DNA of 20,553 nt from an uncultured Panacagrimonas sp. (GCA_946481265.1 CAMLNE010000025.1:1-20553), one strand, 5' to 3'; positions 7,540-15,577 are shown, counted from the stretch's first letter. Program-made: numbers and translations. Notes: generated by a model from the letters alone, not told the origin.

Positions 7540-8460
7540 ATGCCAGAGCGCGTGATCATCGATTGTGACCCGGGGATCGACGATGCCATCGCGTTGCTGC
7601 TGGCCTTTGCGTCCCCTGGAATCGAAATCCTGGGCATTACCGCGGTCGCGGGGAACATCCCGCTGCACCTGACGCAGGCCAATGCCCGACGGATCTGCGA
7701 GATCGCAGGGCGCACCGACCTCCCGGTGTTCGCGGGCTGTGGCCGACCCCTGCTCTACCCGACGCGCGCCGGGGCCGCGGAGTTCCACGGGCCGGACGGT
7801 CTGGGAGCCACGAACCTCCCTGAGCCGAACATGCCGCTCCAGGCGCGACATGCCGTCGACTTCATCATCGATCAGGTCAGAAAAGCGCCGGGAGAAATCA
7901 CCATCGCGGTACTGGGGCCGATGACCAATATCGCGGCTGCACTGGCGATGGCACCGGACATCGCCGACAAGATCAAGCGGCTGGTCTTCATGGGTGGCGC
8001 CGCGTTCTGCCCGGGAAACATCACGGCCCAGGCCGAGTTCAACTTCTGGTTCGATCCGCACGCCGCAAAGGCGGTCCTGGCGTCGCACATCCCGATGGTG
8101 ATGTTCGGGCTCGACGTCACCAACCATGCCGTCATCACCCCGGAAAGAATCAGGCCCCTACGCGATACGGGACCGATCGGGGATTTCTCAGCGCGGATGC
8201 TGGCCTACTACGCGGCCGCCGGAGGCGGGCACCTGCACGATCCCTGTGTAACGGCCTACCTGGTCAAGCCCGATCTGTTCTCGGGCATTGCGGCGTTCTG
8301 CGATGTCCATGTCCGGTCCGAGGCCGCGATCGGACGGAGTCTCGTCGCCATATCGGAACCGGATCTCGCAGGCCGCGACCCGAACTGCCTCCTGATGACC
8401 GACTGCGATGCGGACGGGCTCTTCGGACTGCTGGAAGCGGCGCTGGCAAACCTGGATTGA
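7540..8460 (+). CDS. Inosine-uridine-type nucleoside hydrolase
   Basis: A 306-residue ribonucleoside N-ribohydrolase, predicted to split an N-riboside into base and ribose. The calcium-binding DCDPGIDDA motif is at residues 8-16 (Asp10, Asp14, Asp15). Further family positions fit: Asn39, GPMTN at 126-130, Asn160, Glu166 and Asn168 in AEFNFW, and His233-Asp234 in HLHDPC. ATG at 7540 follows GAAGGA. The in-frame ATG at 7492 has no ribosome site and precedes a non-conserved stretch. The gene stands alone on the plus strand, divergent from the metallohydrolase. Its product ribose is the expected substrate of the ribokinase at 1623-2561. Purine, pyrimidine or an unusual N-riboside specificity cannot be read from sequence. 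Confidence 0.95.
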   Translation: MPERVIIDCDPGIDDAIALLLAFASPGIEILGITAVAGNIPLHLTQANARRICEIAGRTDLPVFAGCGRPLLYPTRAGAAEFHGPDGLGATNLPEPNMPLQARHAVDFIIDQVRKAPGEITIAVLGPMTNIAAALAMAPDIADKIKRLVFMGGAAFCPGNITAQAEFNFWFDPHAAKAVLASHIPMVMFGLDVTNHAVITPERIRPLRDTGPIGDFSARMLAYYAAAGGGHLHDPCVTAYLVKPDLFSGIAAFCDVHVRSEAAIGRSLVAISEPDLAGRDPNCLLMTDCDADGLFGLLEAALANLD

Positions 8461-8472
8461 GCAGCGGCGATA

Positions 8473-8488
8473 CGAGCCAATACGCTCG
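8473..8488. terminator. Weak hairpin between convergent genes
   Basis: CGAGC-CAATAC-GCTCG forms a 5-bp stem in the 30-bp gap between the nucleoside hydrolase and the convergent esterase. There is no T-run on either side, so terminator function is doubtful. Confidence 0.25.
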
Positions 8489-8490
8489 AG

Positions 8491-9429
8491 TCAGTTCCGC
8501 AGGGTTTCCTTCAACCAGCGGATCGCCTCGTCCACCATGCGACGGCCGGGCTCCAGGATCGTGAAGAAGCTGAAGGCCGCGTGGATCGAGCCTTCATGGC
8601 GCGAGATGACGGTCGGCACACCGGCCGCCTTCAGCGCCTTTCCGTATTCCTCGCCCTCGTCGCGCAACGGATCGAACTCGCAGGTCTGCACCAGCGCCGG
8701 CGGCAGGCCGGTGAGGTCCCTGGCCAGGAGCGGCGAGATGCGAACGTCCTTGCCGTCGACATTCGGGCCCAGGTAGTGACCGCGGAACCAGTCCATGTCG
8801 TCGCGCTGCAGCAGATAGCCCGTTGCGTTGTCGATCATCGACGTCGTCGCGACGCCGTCGAGGCGCGTCGCCGGATAGATCAGCAGCTGCGCCGCGAGCT
8901 TGATCCGGTCCTGATCGCGAAGCTGCTGCGACACCACTGCCGCCAGATTGCCGCCGGCACTGTCACCGCCGACCGCGACGCGTTTGGCGTCGGCATTGAT
9001 CTGCGCCGCGTTCTTCACCACCCAGCGGGTCACCGCGATGCAGTCGTCGGCCGCGGCTGGAAAGCGGTGCTCGGGGCTCAGGCGATAGTCGGTCGCGACG
9101 ACGACCACGCCGGCACCGCCGCTGAGTTCGCGGCACACGCTGTCGTGCGACTCGAGATCGCCGAGGACGAAGCCGCCACCGTGAAAGAACACGAGCACCG
9201 GAAACGGGCCTTTGCCTTCGGGCGTATAGACCCGGACCTTGATCTGGCCGGCCGGTCCCGGAACGTTGCGGTCGGCCACGCCCGCGAGCTTGGCCTGGCT
9301 GGGCGGAAGCGATGCGAAGAGGCCGTCGAATACGGCGCGACACTCTTCGGGCGTCATCGCATTGGTCGGCTTGCCGCCGGCGGCGGCCATCTGCTTGAGC
9401 AGACCTTCGACCTGGGGATGCAGCGGCAT
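8491..9429 (-). CDS. Alpha/beta hydrolase, hormone-sensitive-lipase family esterase
   Basis: A 312-residue carboxylesterase of the HSL family (bacterial family IV), without a signal peptide. The oxyanion motif HGGGF is at 83-87, the nucleophile elbow GDSAGG at 155-160 (Ser157), the acid at Asp253 in EFDPLRDE, and the catalytic His283 in SIHAAF. Length and motif order are normal for the family. ATG at 9429 follows GAGGAG. It converges with the nucleoside hydrolase (30-bp gap) and is followed upstream by a 239-bp structured spacer. Family members hydrolyse short acyl esters. A role in a xenobiotic or PHA oligomer pathway would be guesswork. Confidence 0.95.
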   Translation of the reverse strand: MPLHPQVEGLLKQMAAAGGKPTNAMTPEECRAVFDGLFASLPPSQAKLAGVADRNVPGPAGQIKVRVYTPEGKGPFPVLVFFHGGGFVLGDLESHDSVCRELSGGAGVVVVATDYRLSPEHRFPAAADDCIAVTRWVVKNAAQINADAKRVAVGGDSAGGNLAAVVSQQLRDQDRIKLAAQLLIYPATRLDGVATTSMIDNATGYLLQRDDMDWFRGHYLGPNVDGKDVRISPLLARDLTGLPPALVQTCEFDPLRDEGEEYGKALKAAGVPTVISRHEGSIHAAFSFFTILEPGRRMVDEAIRWLKETLRN

Positions 9430-9544
9430 GGGGATCTCCTCGCTCTCTCTTCGGGATTCGACGCGGACAGATCTCGAGCTTATTCAGATTCGCATGCGCC
9501 TGGGTAAAGCCCCGAGGGGGCGAGGCTGCCCAGCTCGCAGAACG

Positions 9545-9610
9545 GATGCAGGGTGCGGGAGCCCGCGACGGGTTCGGAAGCAGGGGATTGGCGATCCCAC
9601 CCGCTGCATC
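9545..9610. repeat. Nested palindromic element
   Basis: GATGCAG (9545-9551) and CTGCATC (9604-9610) form an outer stem. Inside lie two perfect hairpins: GCGGG-AG-CCCGC (9555-9566) and GGGAT-TGGCG-ATCCC (9584-9598). The arrangement resembles a small REP/BIME-like structured repeat and sits 0.9 kb from the REP-associated transposase gene. Copies elsewhere in the genome cannot be checked here. Confidence 0.4.
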
Positions 9611-9668
9611 TTTGCTGCGCGGCCCACCGCGCGGACGGCGGACGAGGACCCTTCCGACTCTGCGCCCG

Positions 9669-10460
9669 TCAATCCGCGAAGTTGGGCTGCCGCTTGGCCA
9701 TCCCTGCAGCAACCGCCTCTGCGTGGCTGGCGCTCTTGAGCAGCGCGCGCTGCTCCGCGGCTTCCGCAAGCAGGATGCGGTCGTCGAGCGCATCGTCGCC
9801 GACGCGCAGCAGGCGCTTGGCGGCGCGCACCGCGTCCGGGCTGCGCCCGGCGATCTCGCGCGCCAGTTCCAGCGCCTCCTTCACGGGGTCGTCGGCCAGC
9901 CGCGTGGCGATGCCCAGGTCCACCGCCTCGCGTCCGTCGAACACGCGCGCGGTGAACAGCAGATCGGCAAGCACGTCGGAACGCAGCATCCGCTTGAGCA
10001 GCACCATGCCCGCCATGTCGGGAACCAGGCCCCACTTCAATTCCATCAGCGACAGCCGCGTCTCGGGATGCACCAGGCGCAGGTCGGCGGCCAGGGGCAG
10101 CTGGAATCCGCCGCCGAACGCGAAGCCGTGGATCGCGGCGATCACCGGGACCGGCGCGTCGCGCCACTGCAGCACGGCGTGCTGGGCGATGTTCGCCGCC
10201 CCGCGCACCGGCGTTGCAATGTCGATCGGGAATTCGCCACCGGGCTGCATCGCCAACATGCCGGTGTCGATACCCGAGCAGAAACCGCGGCCCTCGCCGG
10301 AGAGCACGATGGCACGCACCCCGGGCAGGGCGGCCACGCGGTCGCCCGCCTCCACCAGCTGCTCGAGGAGGACCAGATCGATGGCATTGAGCCGCTCGGG
10401 GCGCACCAGCCGGACGTGGGCGACATGATCCTGGAAATCGACGGCGACTCGGCTGTCCAT
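9669..10460 (-). CDS. Crotonase/enoyl-CoA hydratase family protein, atypical active site
   Basis: A 263-residue crotonase-fold protein acting on acyl-CoA. The oxyanion-hole segments GFCSGID (59-65) and GFAFGGGF (112-119) are present. Of the two catalytic glutamates of classical enoyl-CoA hydratase, the first is replaced by Gln120. The second is kept as Glu140 in LMELKWGL, followed by Asp148 in VPDMAG. The Glu/Asp pair eight residues apart recalls dienoyl-CoA isomerase, but that enzyme's other Asp is Gln here. Simple hydration is therefore doubtful and isomerase activity is possible. ATG at 10460 lacks a clear ribosome site. The transposase gene ends 52 bp upstream on the same strand. Confidence 0.92.
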   Translation of the reverse strand: MDSRVAVDFQDHVAHVRLVRPERLNAIDLVLLEQLVEAGDRVAALPGVRAIVLSGEGRGFCSGIDTGMLAMQPGGEFPIDIATPVRGAANIAQHAVLQWRDAPVPVIAAIHGFAFGGGFQLPLAADLRLVHPETRLSLMELKWGLVPDMAGMVLLKRMLRSDVLADLLFTARVFDGREAVDLGIATRLADDPVKEALELAREIAGRSPDAVRAAKRLLRVGDDALDDRILLAEAAEQRALLKSASHAEAVAAGMAKRQPNFAD

Positions 10461-10512
10461 GGCGGTGCGGTTTCAAAAGGGGAGGGGAGATATAGCCTAG
10501 CCCCTAGCCTGG

Positions 10513-11043
10513 TTACCCGCCCGTCGGGATCTGCGGCTCCTCAGCTGCGCTTGCGCCCCAATCCGGGCGGATCAGTCCCTGCCTGAGGTAGCGATGGAAC
10601 GAGGAGTGCGGCCAGTCGCGGGCCGCCTTGGCGCATCCATGCTTGACCGGGTTGTAGTGGATGTAGTCCACGTGCCGCAGGAAGTCGTCGTCGTCGCGGA
10701 TCGCGCGCTCCCGCACGCGCAACTGCCAGATATCGGATGCGCGGCCTCGGTTGCTTTGCAGGGGCACGCCACGGTTCGCCAGGCCGAATGTGAAGCGTCG
10801 CCTGATCGTCTGCATCCGGACGGAGAAATCCGCATCTCCCTGCGGCAGGCTGCAGAGCAGGTGGAAGTGGTCGGGCAGCACGACGACCGCGTCGATGTGG
10901 AAGGGATGCTCCGCCGCCGCGCAACGGAACGCCGCGCGCAGCTGATCGATATGCTCGACCAGCAGCCGTGCACCGCGCTCCTGCAGCGCGGCGGTCAGAA
11001 AATGCGGAGCATCGGCAATGCGGCGGCGGCGATAGAGCACCAT
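10513..11043 (-). mobile_element. REP-associated tyrosine transposase (RAYT)
   Basis: A 176-residue single-domain Y1 HUH nuclease related to IS200/IS605 transposases. It opens with YRRRRIADAPHFLTA, the usual RAYT start. The HUH motif is DHFHLL with His59 and His61, and the tyrosine motif is HVDYIHYNPVKHG with Tyr127 as the likely nucleophile. WQLRVRERAIRDDDDF before it is also typical. Length is normal and no frameshift is seen, so it looks intact. Such genes are usually single-copy, lack IS ends, and process REP palindromes scattered in the genome. Candidate palindromes lie at 9545-9610 and 16774-16809. It seems to have inserted between a crotonase gene and a reductase gene. Confidence 0.93.
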
Positions 11044-11099
11044 GGCTCAATCTAGGCCGGCGCGCCTCGGATTCTCAGCGTGCGAAAACACGTCCCCTG

Positions 11100-11120
11100 G
11101 CCGCGGGCGCAGTCCGCGGC
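11100..11120. repeat. Hairpin upstream of the RAYT gene
   Basis: GCCGCGG-N7-CCGCGGC makes a perfect 7-bp stem between the RAYT start and the reductase terminator. It could be part of a REP-like pair with the hairpin at 11144-11160, or a second terminator arm. Confidence 0.35.
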
Positions 11121-11135
11121 GATCCGCATCGGGAA

Positions 11136-11160
11136 GCAAAAGCCCCGGACCGCGTCCGGG
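11136..11160 (-). terminator. Rho-independent terminator of the reductase gene
   Basis: On the minus strand, 10 bp after the reductase stop, CCCGGAC-GCG-GTCCGGG forms a perfect 7-bp stem with a 3-nt loop and is followed by GCTTTTGCTT. This is a standard intrinsic terminator. It separates the reductase transcript from the RAYT gene. Confidence 0.75.
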
Positions 11161-11170
11161 CCACGCGCTG

Positions 11171-12127
11171 CTACAGCTCGAGCTCCAGGAACTCGCCCTT
11201 GGCGCGCGACACGCAGATCATCATTTCCGTGTTCGCGGCCTTTTCCGCGGCGGACAGGACGCTGTCGCGGTGGTCGACCTCGCCTGCCAGCACCGTTGTG
11301 CGGCAGGTCGCGCACAGGCCTTCGCGGCAGGAATAGGGCACCCCCGCATCATGGTCCTCCAGCACTTCCAGGATGCTGCGCCCGGGCGGCACCTCGTAGC
11401 GCGTGCCGGAATTGCGCAGCACGATCGTGAAGGGCTTGTCGGTGGCGCTGTTGGTCTCGGCCGCGGTGAACCACTCGAAGTGCACGCGGTCCTGCGGCCG
11501 GCCGGCGGCGGCCGCTTCCACCGCCTTCATCAGCGGCGCAGGACCGCAGGTGTAGAGATGCGCGTCGTCGCCGATACCGGCCAGCGCCGCGGCGGCATCG
11601 AAGAAGCGGCCGTCCTGCTCGTCGTCGAAGTGGAAGTGGCAGCGCTCCGGTGCCAGCGCGCGCAGATCCTCGTAGAAGGCGGTGCGCTGGCGGTTGCGCG
11701 CGCAGTAGAACAGGCGCCAGGGCCGGTGCGTGGCTTCGCAGCTGCGGATCATGGCCATGATCGGCGTGATGCCGATGCCGCCGGCGATGAACACCACTTC
11801 CGAGGCCGCCAGTTCGAGCGGGAAGTTGTTGCGCGGTGCACTGACGCTCAGGGTGGCGCCAAGGCGCAGGTTCTCGTGCAGGTACTTCGAGCCGCCGCGG
11901 CTGTCCCGCGCCAGGCCCACGCCCAGGCAATAGCGGTCGCGTTCGACCGGGTCGTTGCAAAGCGAGTAGTGGCGGATCAGGCCGTTGGCAAGATGAACTT
12001 CGAGGTGGGCGCCCGCCGTGAACGGCGGCAGTGCACCACCGCCCGGATCGCGCAACTCCAGCAACATCACGTCGCGCGCCTCGCAGCGCACGCCGCTCAC
12101 CTTCAGCGTCATCCGGTCAGCCGCCAC
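11171..12127 (-). CDS. PDR/VanB-family oxidoreductase (FMN, NAD(P)H and 2Fe-2S domains)
   Basis: A 318-residue reductase of the phthalate dioxygenase reductase/VanB type, passing electrons from NAD(P)H through flavin to a plant-type 2Fe-2S cluster and on to a partner oxygenase. The flavin motif RHYSL is at 52-56, nucleotide-binding GGIGITP at 116-122, CGPAPLM at 194-200, and the C-terminal cluster ligands Cys267, Cys272, Cys275 and Cys305 (CX4CX2CX29C). GTG at 12127 follows GGGAGGGGA and is preferred to the ATG at 12112, which lacks a ribosome site. No oxygenase gene is adjacent. It diverges from the MaoC gene over 225 bp and has its own terminator. Confidence 0.94.
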   Translation of the reverse strand: MAADRMTLKVSGVRCEARDVMLLELRDPGGGALPPFTAGAHLEVHLANGLIRHYSLCNDPVERDRYCLGVGLARDSRGGSKYLHENLRLGATLSVSAPRNNFPLELAASEVVFIAGGIGITPIMAMIRSCEATHRPWRLFYCARNRQRTAFYEDLRALAPERCHFHFDDEQDGRFFDAAAALAGIGDDAHLYTCGPAPLMKAVEAAAAGRPQDRVHFEWFTAAETNSATDKPFTIVLRNSGTRYEVPPGRSILEVLEDHDAGVPYSCREGLCATCRTTVLAGEVDHRDSVLSAAEKAANTEMMICVSRAKGEFLELEL

Positions 12128-12352
12128 GTTCGGTCCCCTCCCGTTTGCGCCCCCCTTGATGGGAGCCGGCGGCCACGCTAGCGGCTGTCCGCCGATTTCT
12201 CCAATACCTTTGGATGCCGCGCGCGATGCCGCGTCGGTATCCATATCCGCCGTGGCGGAAGGCAGGCGTAGACTCGTTCACGGGTTGCCGGGCCGAAAAA
12301 GGCCGCCGCCGTACCAACGCCTTGAGCGATATCAACATCGGAGGAGAGAACG

Positions 12353-12817
12353 ATGTCGGATGTGAGCATGCGGAACATCGTGGAAAAAGTGGGCGAGGAA
12401 CTGGGCGTGACCGACTGGGTCACGCTGGACCAGGCCCGCATCCAGGCGTTCGCCGACTGCACCGGGGACCAGCAATGGATCCATGTCGATGTCGAGCGCG
12501 CCGGCCGTGAGAGTCCCTTTGGCGGTCCGGTCGCGCACGGCATGCTGACCCTGTCGCTCCTGCCGCGCTGGCTGTTCGACCTGCCCGCCGCACCGGCCGA
12601 TGCCGGCGCGATCCTCAACTACGGCTTCGACAAGGTGCGCTTCCTGGCTCCGGTCAAATCCGGCAGCCGGGTACGCGCGCGCATCAAGCTGATCGCCGTG
12701 ACGCCCAAGGAGAAGGGCCGCCTGCTGCTGACCCAGGAATACACGGTGGAGATCGAGAACCAGCCCAAGCCGGCGCTGATCGCCGAGCTGCTGGTGATGC
12801 TGGTCCCCAAGGCCTGA
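12353..12817 (+). CDS. MaoC-like (R)-enoyl-CoA hydratase
   Basis: A 154-residue single hot-dog-fold protein of the MaoC/PhaJ type. The hydratase-2 motif is clear: Asp39 and His44 in GDQQWIHVD, then FGGPVAHGML at 56-65. Such enzymes hydrate trans-2-enoyl-CoA to (R)-3-hydroxyacyl-CoA, the monomer used by PHA synthase. ATG at 12353 follows GGAGGAGAG. It starts the plus-strand cluster and is 27 bp from the synthase gene, which supports a PhaJ-like monomer-supply role. Exact chain-length preference is not readable. Confidence 0.93.
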   Translation: MSDVSMRNIVEKVGEELGVTDWVTLDQARIQAFADCTGDQQWIHVDVERAGRESPFGGPVAHGMLTLSLLPRWLFDLPAAPADAGAILNYGFDKVRFLAPVKSGSRVRARIKLIAVTPKEKGRLLLTQEYTVEIENQPKPALIAELLVMLVPKA

Positions 12818-12844
12818 TCGGAACCGGACCGAGGAACACGCCCC

Positions 12845-14515
12845 ATGCTGACCAAGACCCGCGCCACCCGACCTTCGCGGCGAGCCCGCATTCCCTCGCC
12901 GCCTTCGCGCTCCGAACTGCTGCGCCTGGGCCTGGTGGTGCTCGGCCGCATGCGCCGCCATCCCAGCCTGCCGGTGAAGCATGTCGCGGCCTTCGCCAGG
13001 GAATTCCTGCGCATCCTGCGCAACAAGTCCGACATCGCACCGGCTGCCGGCGACAAGCGCTTCACCGATGCCGCCTGGGGCGAGCAGCGCTGGAGCGGCG
13101 CGCTCGTGCAGGTCTACCTGGCCGCCAGCCAGGAGGCCTACGCGCTGGTGCGGGAACTGGAACTCGAGGGACGCGACGCCTCCGCCGCACGCTTCCTCGC
13201 CACCCTGCTGGTCGAGGCGCTGGCCCCCAGCAACAACCCGCTGACCAATCCCGCGGTGATCCGGCGCGTGCGCGAGACGGGTGGCCGCAACCTGCTGCGC
13301 GGCCTGCAGCACTTCATCTCGGACCGTCTCGACAACGCCGGAATGATCTCGATGGTCGACCGCACGGCCTTCGAGGTCGGGCGCAACGTGGCCGCCACCC
13401 CCGGCGACGTGGTCTTCCGCAACGAGGTGCTGGAACTGATCCAGTACAAGCCGCAGACCGAGGAGGTCTACGAGATCCCGCTGATGGTGGTGCCGCCGCA
13501 GATCAACAAGTACTACGTGCTGGACCTGTCGCCGTCCAACAGCTTCGTGAACTACGCGGTCCGGCAGGGCTTCCAGGTGTTCATGGTGAGTTGGTGCAAT
13601 CCCGGTCCCGAGCTCGCCCACCTGTCGCTGCAACACTACCTGCAGGCGCTGGAGGAGGCGCACCACGCGGTGATGGAGATCACCGGCGCGAAGAAGGTCA
13701 GCTTCAAGGGCCTGTGCGCGGGCGGCCTGACCTCGGCCATCGCGCTGGGCCGCTACGCCGACCAGGGCCGGCTCGACACGGTCAACTCGCTGACGATGAA
13801 CGTCACCCTGCTCGACGTCTCGGGCATGGAGAAGACCAACATGGGCTACTTCCTGACGCCGAGCGGCCTGGCGACCTCGCGCCGACGCTCGCAGAAGGAG
13901 GGCGTGCTGTACGGCCACGAGATGGCCAAGATGTTCGCCTGGCTGCGCCCGAACGACCTGGTGTGGAACTACTGGGTCAACAACTACCTGATGGGCAAGA
14001 AACCGGCCGCCTTCGACGTGCTGTACTGGAACAGCGACAGCACCCGCCTGCCCGCCGCGCTGCACCACGATTTCTGCGACCTGCTCGTGAACAACGAGCT
14101 GGGCAGCGGCCAGCCCCTTGCATTGGCCGACGCCAAGGTGGATCTCAAGCGCGTGGACGTGGACAGCTTCATCGTCGCCGGCCGCACCGACCACATCACG
14201 CCCTGGGACGCCTGCTACAAGTCGGTGAACCTGCTGGGGGGCGAATCGCGGTTCGTGCTGGTCAACAGCGGCCACATCCAGACCCTGGTGTGCCCGCCGG
14301 GCAAGGGCAAGGCCTCGTACCAGACCGCGGACACGCTGCCCGAGGATCCGCACGACTGGCTGGAGCAGTCCACCGCCACCACGGGCAGCTGGTGGGAGCT
14401 GTGGGTGAAATGGGCGGCGGAGCGTGCCGGCGCCCGGCGCCCGGCACCGAAGACGGCGGGCAGCGCGCAGCATCCGTCGATCGGTGCGGCGCCCGGCGAC
14501 TACGTGCGCGTCTAA
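12845..14515 (+). CDS. phaC: Poly(3-hydroxyalkanoate) synthase, class II-like
   Basis: A 556-residue PHA synthase polymerising (R)-3-hydroxyacyl-CoA at the granule surface. The catalytic triad is Cys291 in the lipase-like box GLCAGG (289-294), Asp449 in GRTDHITPW and His477 in NSGHIQ. Segments such as VFRNEVLELIQY, VVPPQINKYYVLDLSP, RPNDLVWNYWVNNYL and the C-terminal AAPGDYV closely follow the Pseudomonas medium-chain (class II) synthases as I recall them, and length agrees. ATG at 12845 follows GAGGAA. It is flanked by the hydratase and a PhaZ-like depolymerase in one apparent operon. Monomer range (medium or mixed chain) is inferred. Confidence 0.97.
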   Translation: MLTKTRATRPSRRARIPSPPSRSELLRLGLVVLGRMRRHPSLPVKHVAAFAREFLRILRNKSDIAPAAGDKRFTDAAWGEQRWSGALVQVYLAASQEAYALVRELELEGRDASAARFLATLLVEALAPSNNPLTNPAVIRRVRETGGRNLLRGLQHFISDRLDNAGMISMVDRTAFEVGRNVAATPGDVVFRNEVLELIQYKPQTEEVYEIPLMVVPPQINKYYVLDLSPSNSFVNYAVRQGFQVFMVSWCNPGPELAHLSLQHYLQALEEAHHAVMEITGAKKVSFKGLCAGGLTSAIALGRYADQGRLDTVNSLTMNVTLLDVSGMEKTNMGYFLTPSGLATSRRRSQKEGVLYGHEMAKMFAWLRPNDLVWNYWVNNYLMGKKPAAFDVLYWNSDSTRLPAALHHDFCDLLVNNELGSGQPLALADAKVDLKRVDVDSFIVAGRTDHITPWDACYKSVNLLGGESRFVLVNSGHIQTLVCPPGKGKASYQTADTLPEDPHDWLEQSTATTGSWWELWVKWAAERAGARRPAPKTAGSAQHPSIGAAPGDYVRV

Positions 14516-14549
14516 GACCCTGCCCACTGACCCTGGACTTCCTTCCCAC

Positions 14550-15455
14550 TTGAACGCCCCCGATCCCCAGCCTCCTGCGCCACGCGAACTGCGTCTCGTG
14601 CACGTCCGCGTCGGCAACATGACCTTGCGCGTGGCGCACTGGCCGGGCTCGTCCCGACCGGCGCCGATCCTGCTGTTCAATGGCATCGGCGGAAACTTCG
14701 AACTGCTCACGCCCTTCGTCGCCGCGCTCGGCGATGTCGAGGTGATCAGCTTCGACATGCCCGGCATCGGCGGCTCCACCCTGCCGCCCTACCCCTACCG
14801 CATGCGCACGGTCGCGCGCCTGGCGGTGCACGTGCTCAAGAAGATGGGCCACGAGCGCGCCGACGTGATCGGCATCTCCTGGGGCGGCGCCCTGGCCCAG
14901 CAGTTCGCGCACACCGCGCCCAGCCGCTGCCGCCGCCTGGTGCTGTGCGCGACCATGGCCGGCTCGCCGATCGCCTGGCCGGCCTCGCCCTCGGTGTTCT
15001 GGAAGCTGCTCGGCCCGCAGCGCTATCTCAAGCCGGGCTACATGGAACGCGAGGCCGGGCGCCTGTATGGCGGGCGCTTCCGCTGGGACCGCGACCTGGT
15101 TCGCGACTACGCCTCGCGCATCCGCAAGCCGAGCCGGGCCGGCTACCTGCTGCAGCTGGCGGCGATCACCGGCTGGACCAGCGCGCCATGGCTGTGGCGG
15201 CTGCGCCAGCCCACCCTGGTCCTGTCGGGCGCCGATGACCCGATCTGCCCACCGATCAACGGCCACATCCTGGCCAAGCTGATCCCCAACTCGCGGCTCG
15301 AGGTGCTGGACGACGGACACCTGTTCGTGATCGCCCAGCCCGAGATCACCGCCGGACTCGTGCGCGGGTTCCTCGACGGCGAGCACGCGGTGGCGCCCGC
15401 TGCCAGCACGCGCCGGCCCTGGCATGCGGCCATGCACGCGGATGGGGGGGCTTGA
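14550..15455 (+). CDS. phaZ: Intracellular medium-chain PHA depolymerase
   Basis: About 301 residues of alpha/beta hydrolase closely resembling Pseudomonas PhaZ, which mobilises intracellular PHA. The triad is Ser110 in GISWGG, Asp229 or Asp230 in SGADDP and His257 in DDGHLF. Shared stretches include LLFNGIGGNFELL, FDMPGIGGS, WGGALAQQFAH and QPTLVLSGADDP. The start is unsure. I chose TTG at 14550, 34 bp after the synthase stop. GTG at 14598 would give 285 residues, the usual PhaZ size, but would cut into the aligned N-terminus. No option has a good ribosome site, so translation may rely on coupling to phaC. Confidence 0.92.
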   Translation: MNAPDPQPPAPRELRLVHVRVGNMTLRVAHWPGSSRPAPILLFNGIGGNFELLTPFVAALGDVEVISFDMPGIGGSTLPPYPYRMRTVARLAVHVLKKMGHERADVIGISWGGALAQQFAHTAPSRCRRLVLCATMAGSPIAWPASPSVFWKLLGPQRYLKPGYMEREAGRLYGGRFRWDRDLVRDYASRIRKPSRAGYLLQLAAITGWTSAPWLWRLRQPTLVLSGADDPICPPINGHILAKLIPNSRLEVLDDGHLFVIAQPEITAGLVRGFLDGEHAVAPAASTRRPWHAAMHADGGA

Positions 15456-15477
15456 GCTTGCGAGTGCCCGGAAGAAA

Positions 15478-15577
15478 GGCTGACGCAGAGGCGCAACGGA
15501 AAAGCAAAGGAAGGGCGCAGCGACTTATATGAATCTCTTTGCGTCCTTTCTTTTTCCTTTGCGCCTTTGCGTTAGCC
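15478..15577. repeat. 100-bp imperfect inverted repeat
   Basis: The left arm begins GGCTGACGCAGAGGCGCAA and the right arm ends TTGCGCCTTTGCGTTAGCC, its near-exact reverse complement. Pairing continues inward through GGAAAAGC/AAAGGA with a few mismatches to an A/T-rich centre. It lies in the 165-bp gap between the two depolymerase-like genes. The purine-rich GCGCAAAGG words look like a dispersed intergenic palindromic repeat. It could also terminate or attenuate transcription, or stabilise the upstream mRNA. Confidence 0.75.

Noticed and set aside
12332..14779. Very long open frame on the minus strand across the PHA synthase region
   Set aside because: It is antisense to MaoC and PhaC, has no family motif and is rich in His, Gln, Arg and Val, as expected for a shadow of GC-rich coding DNA.
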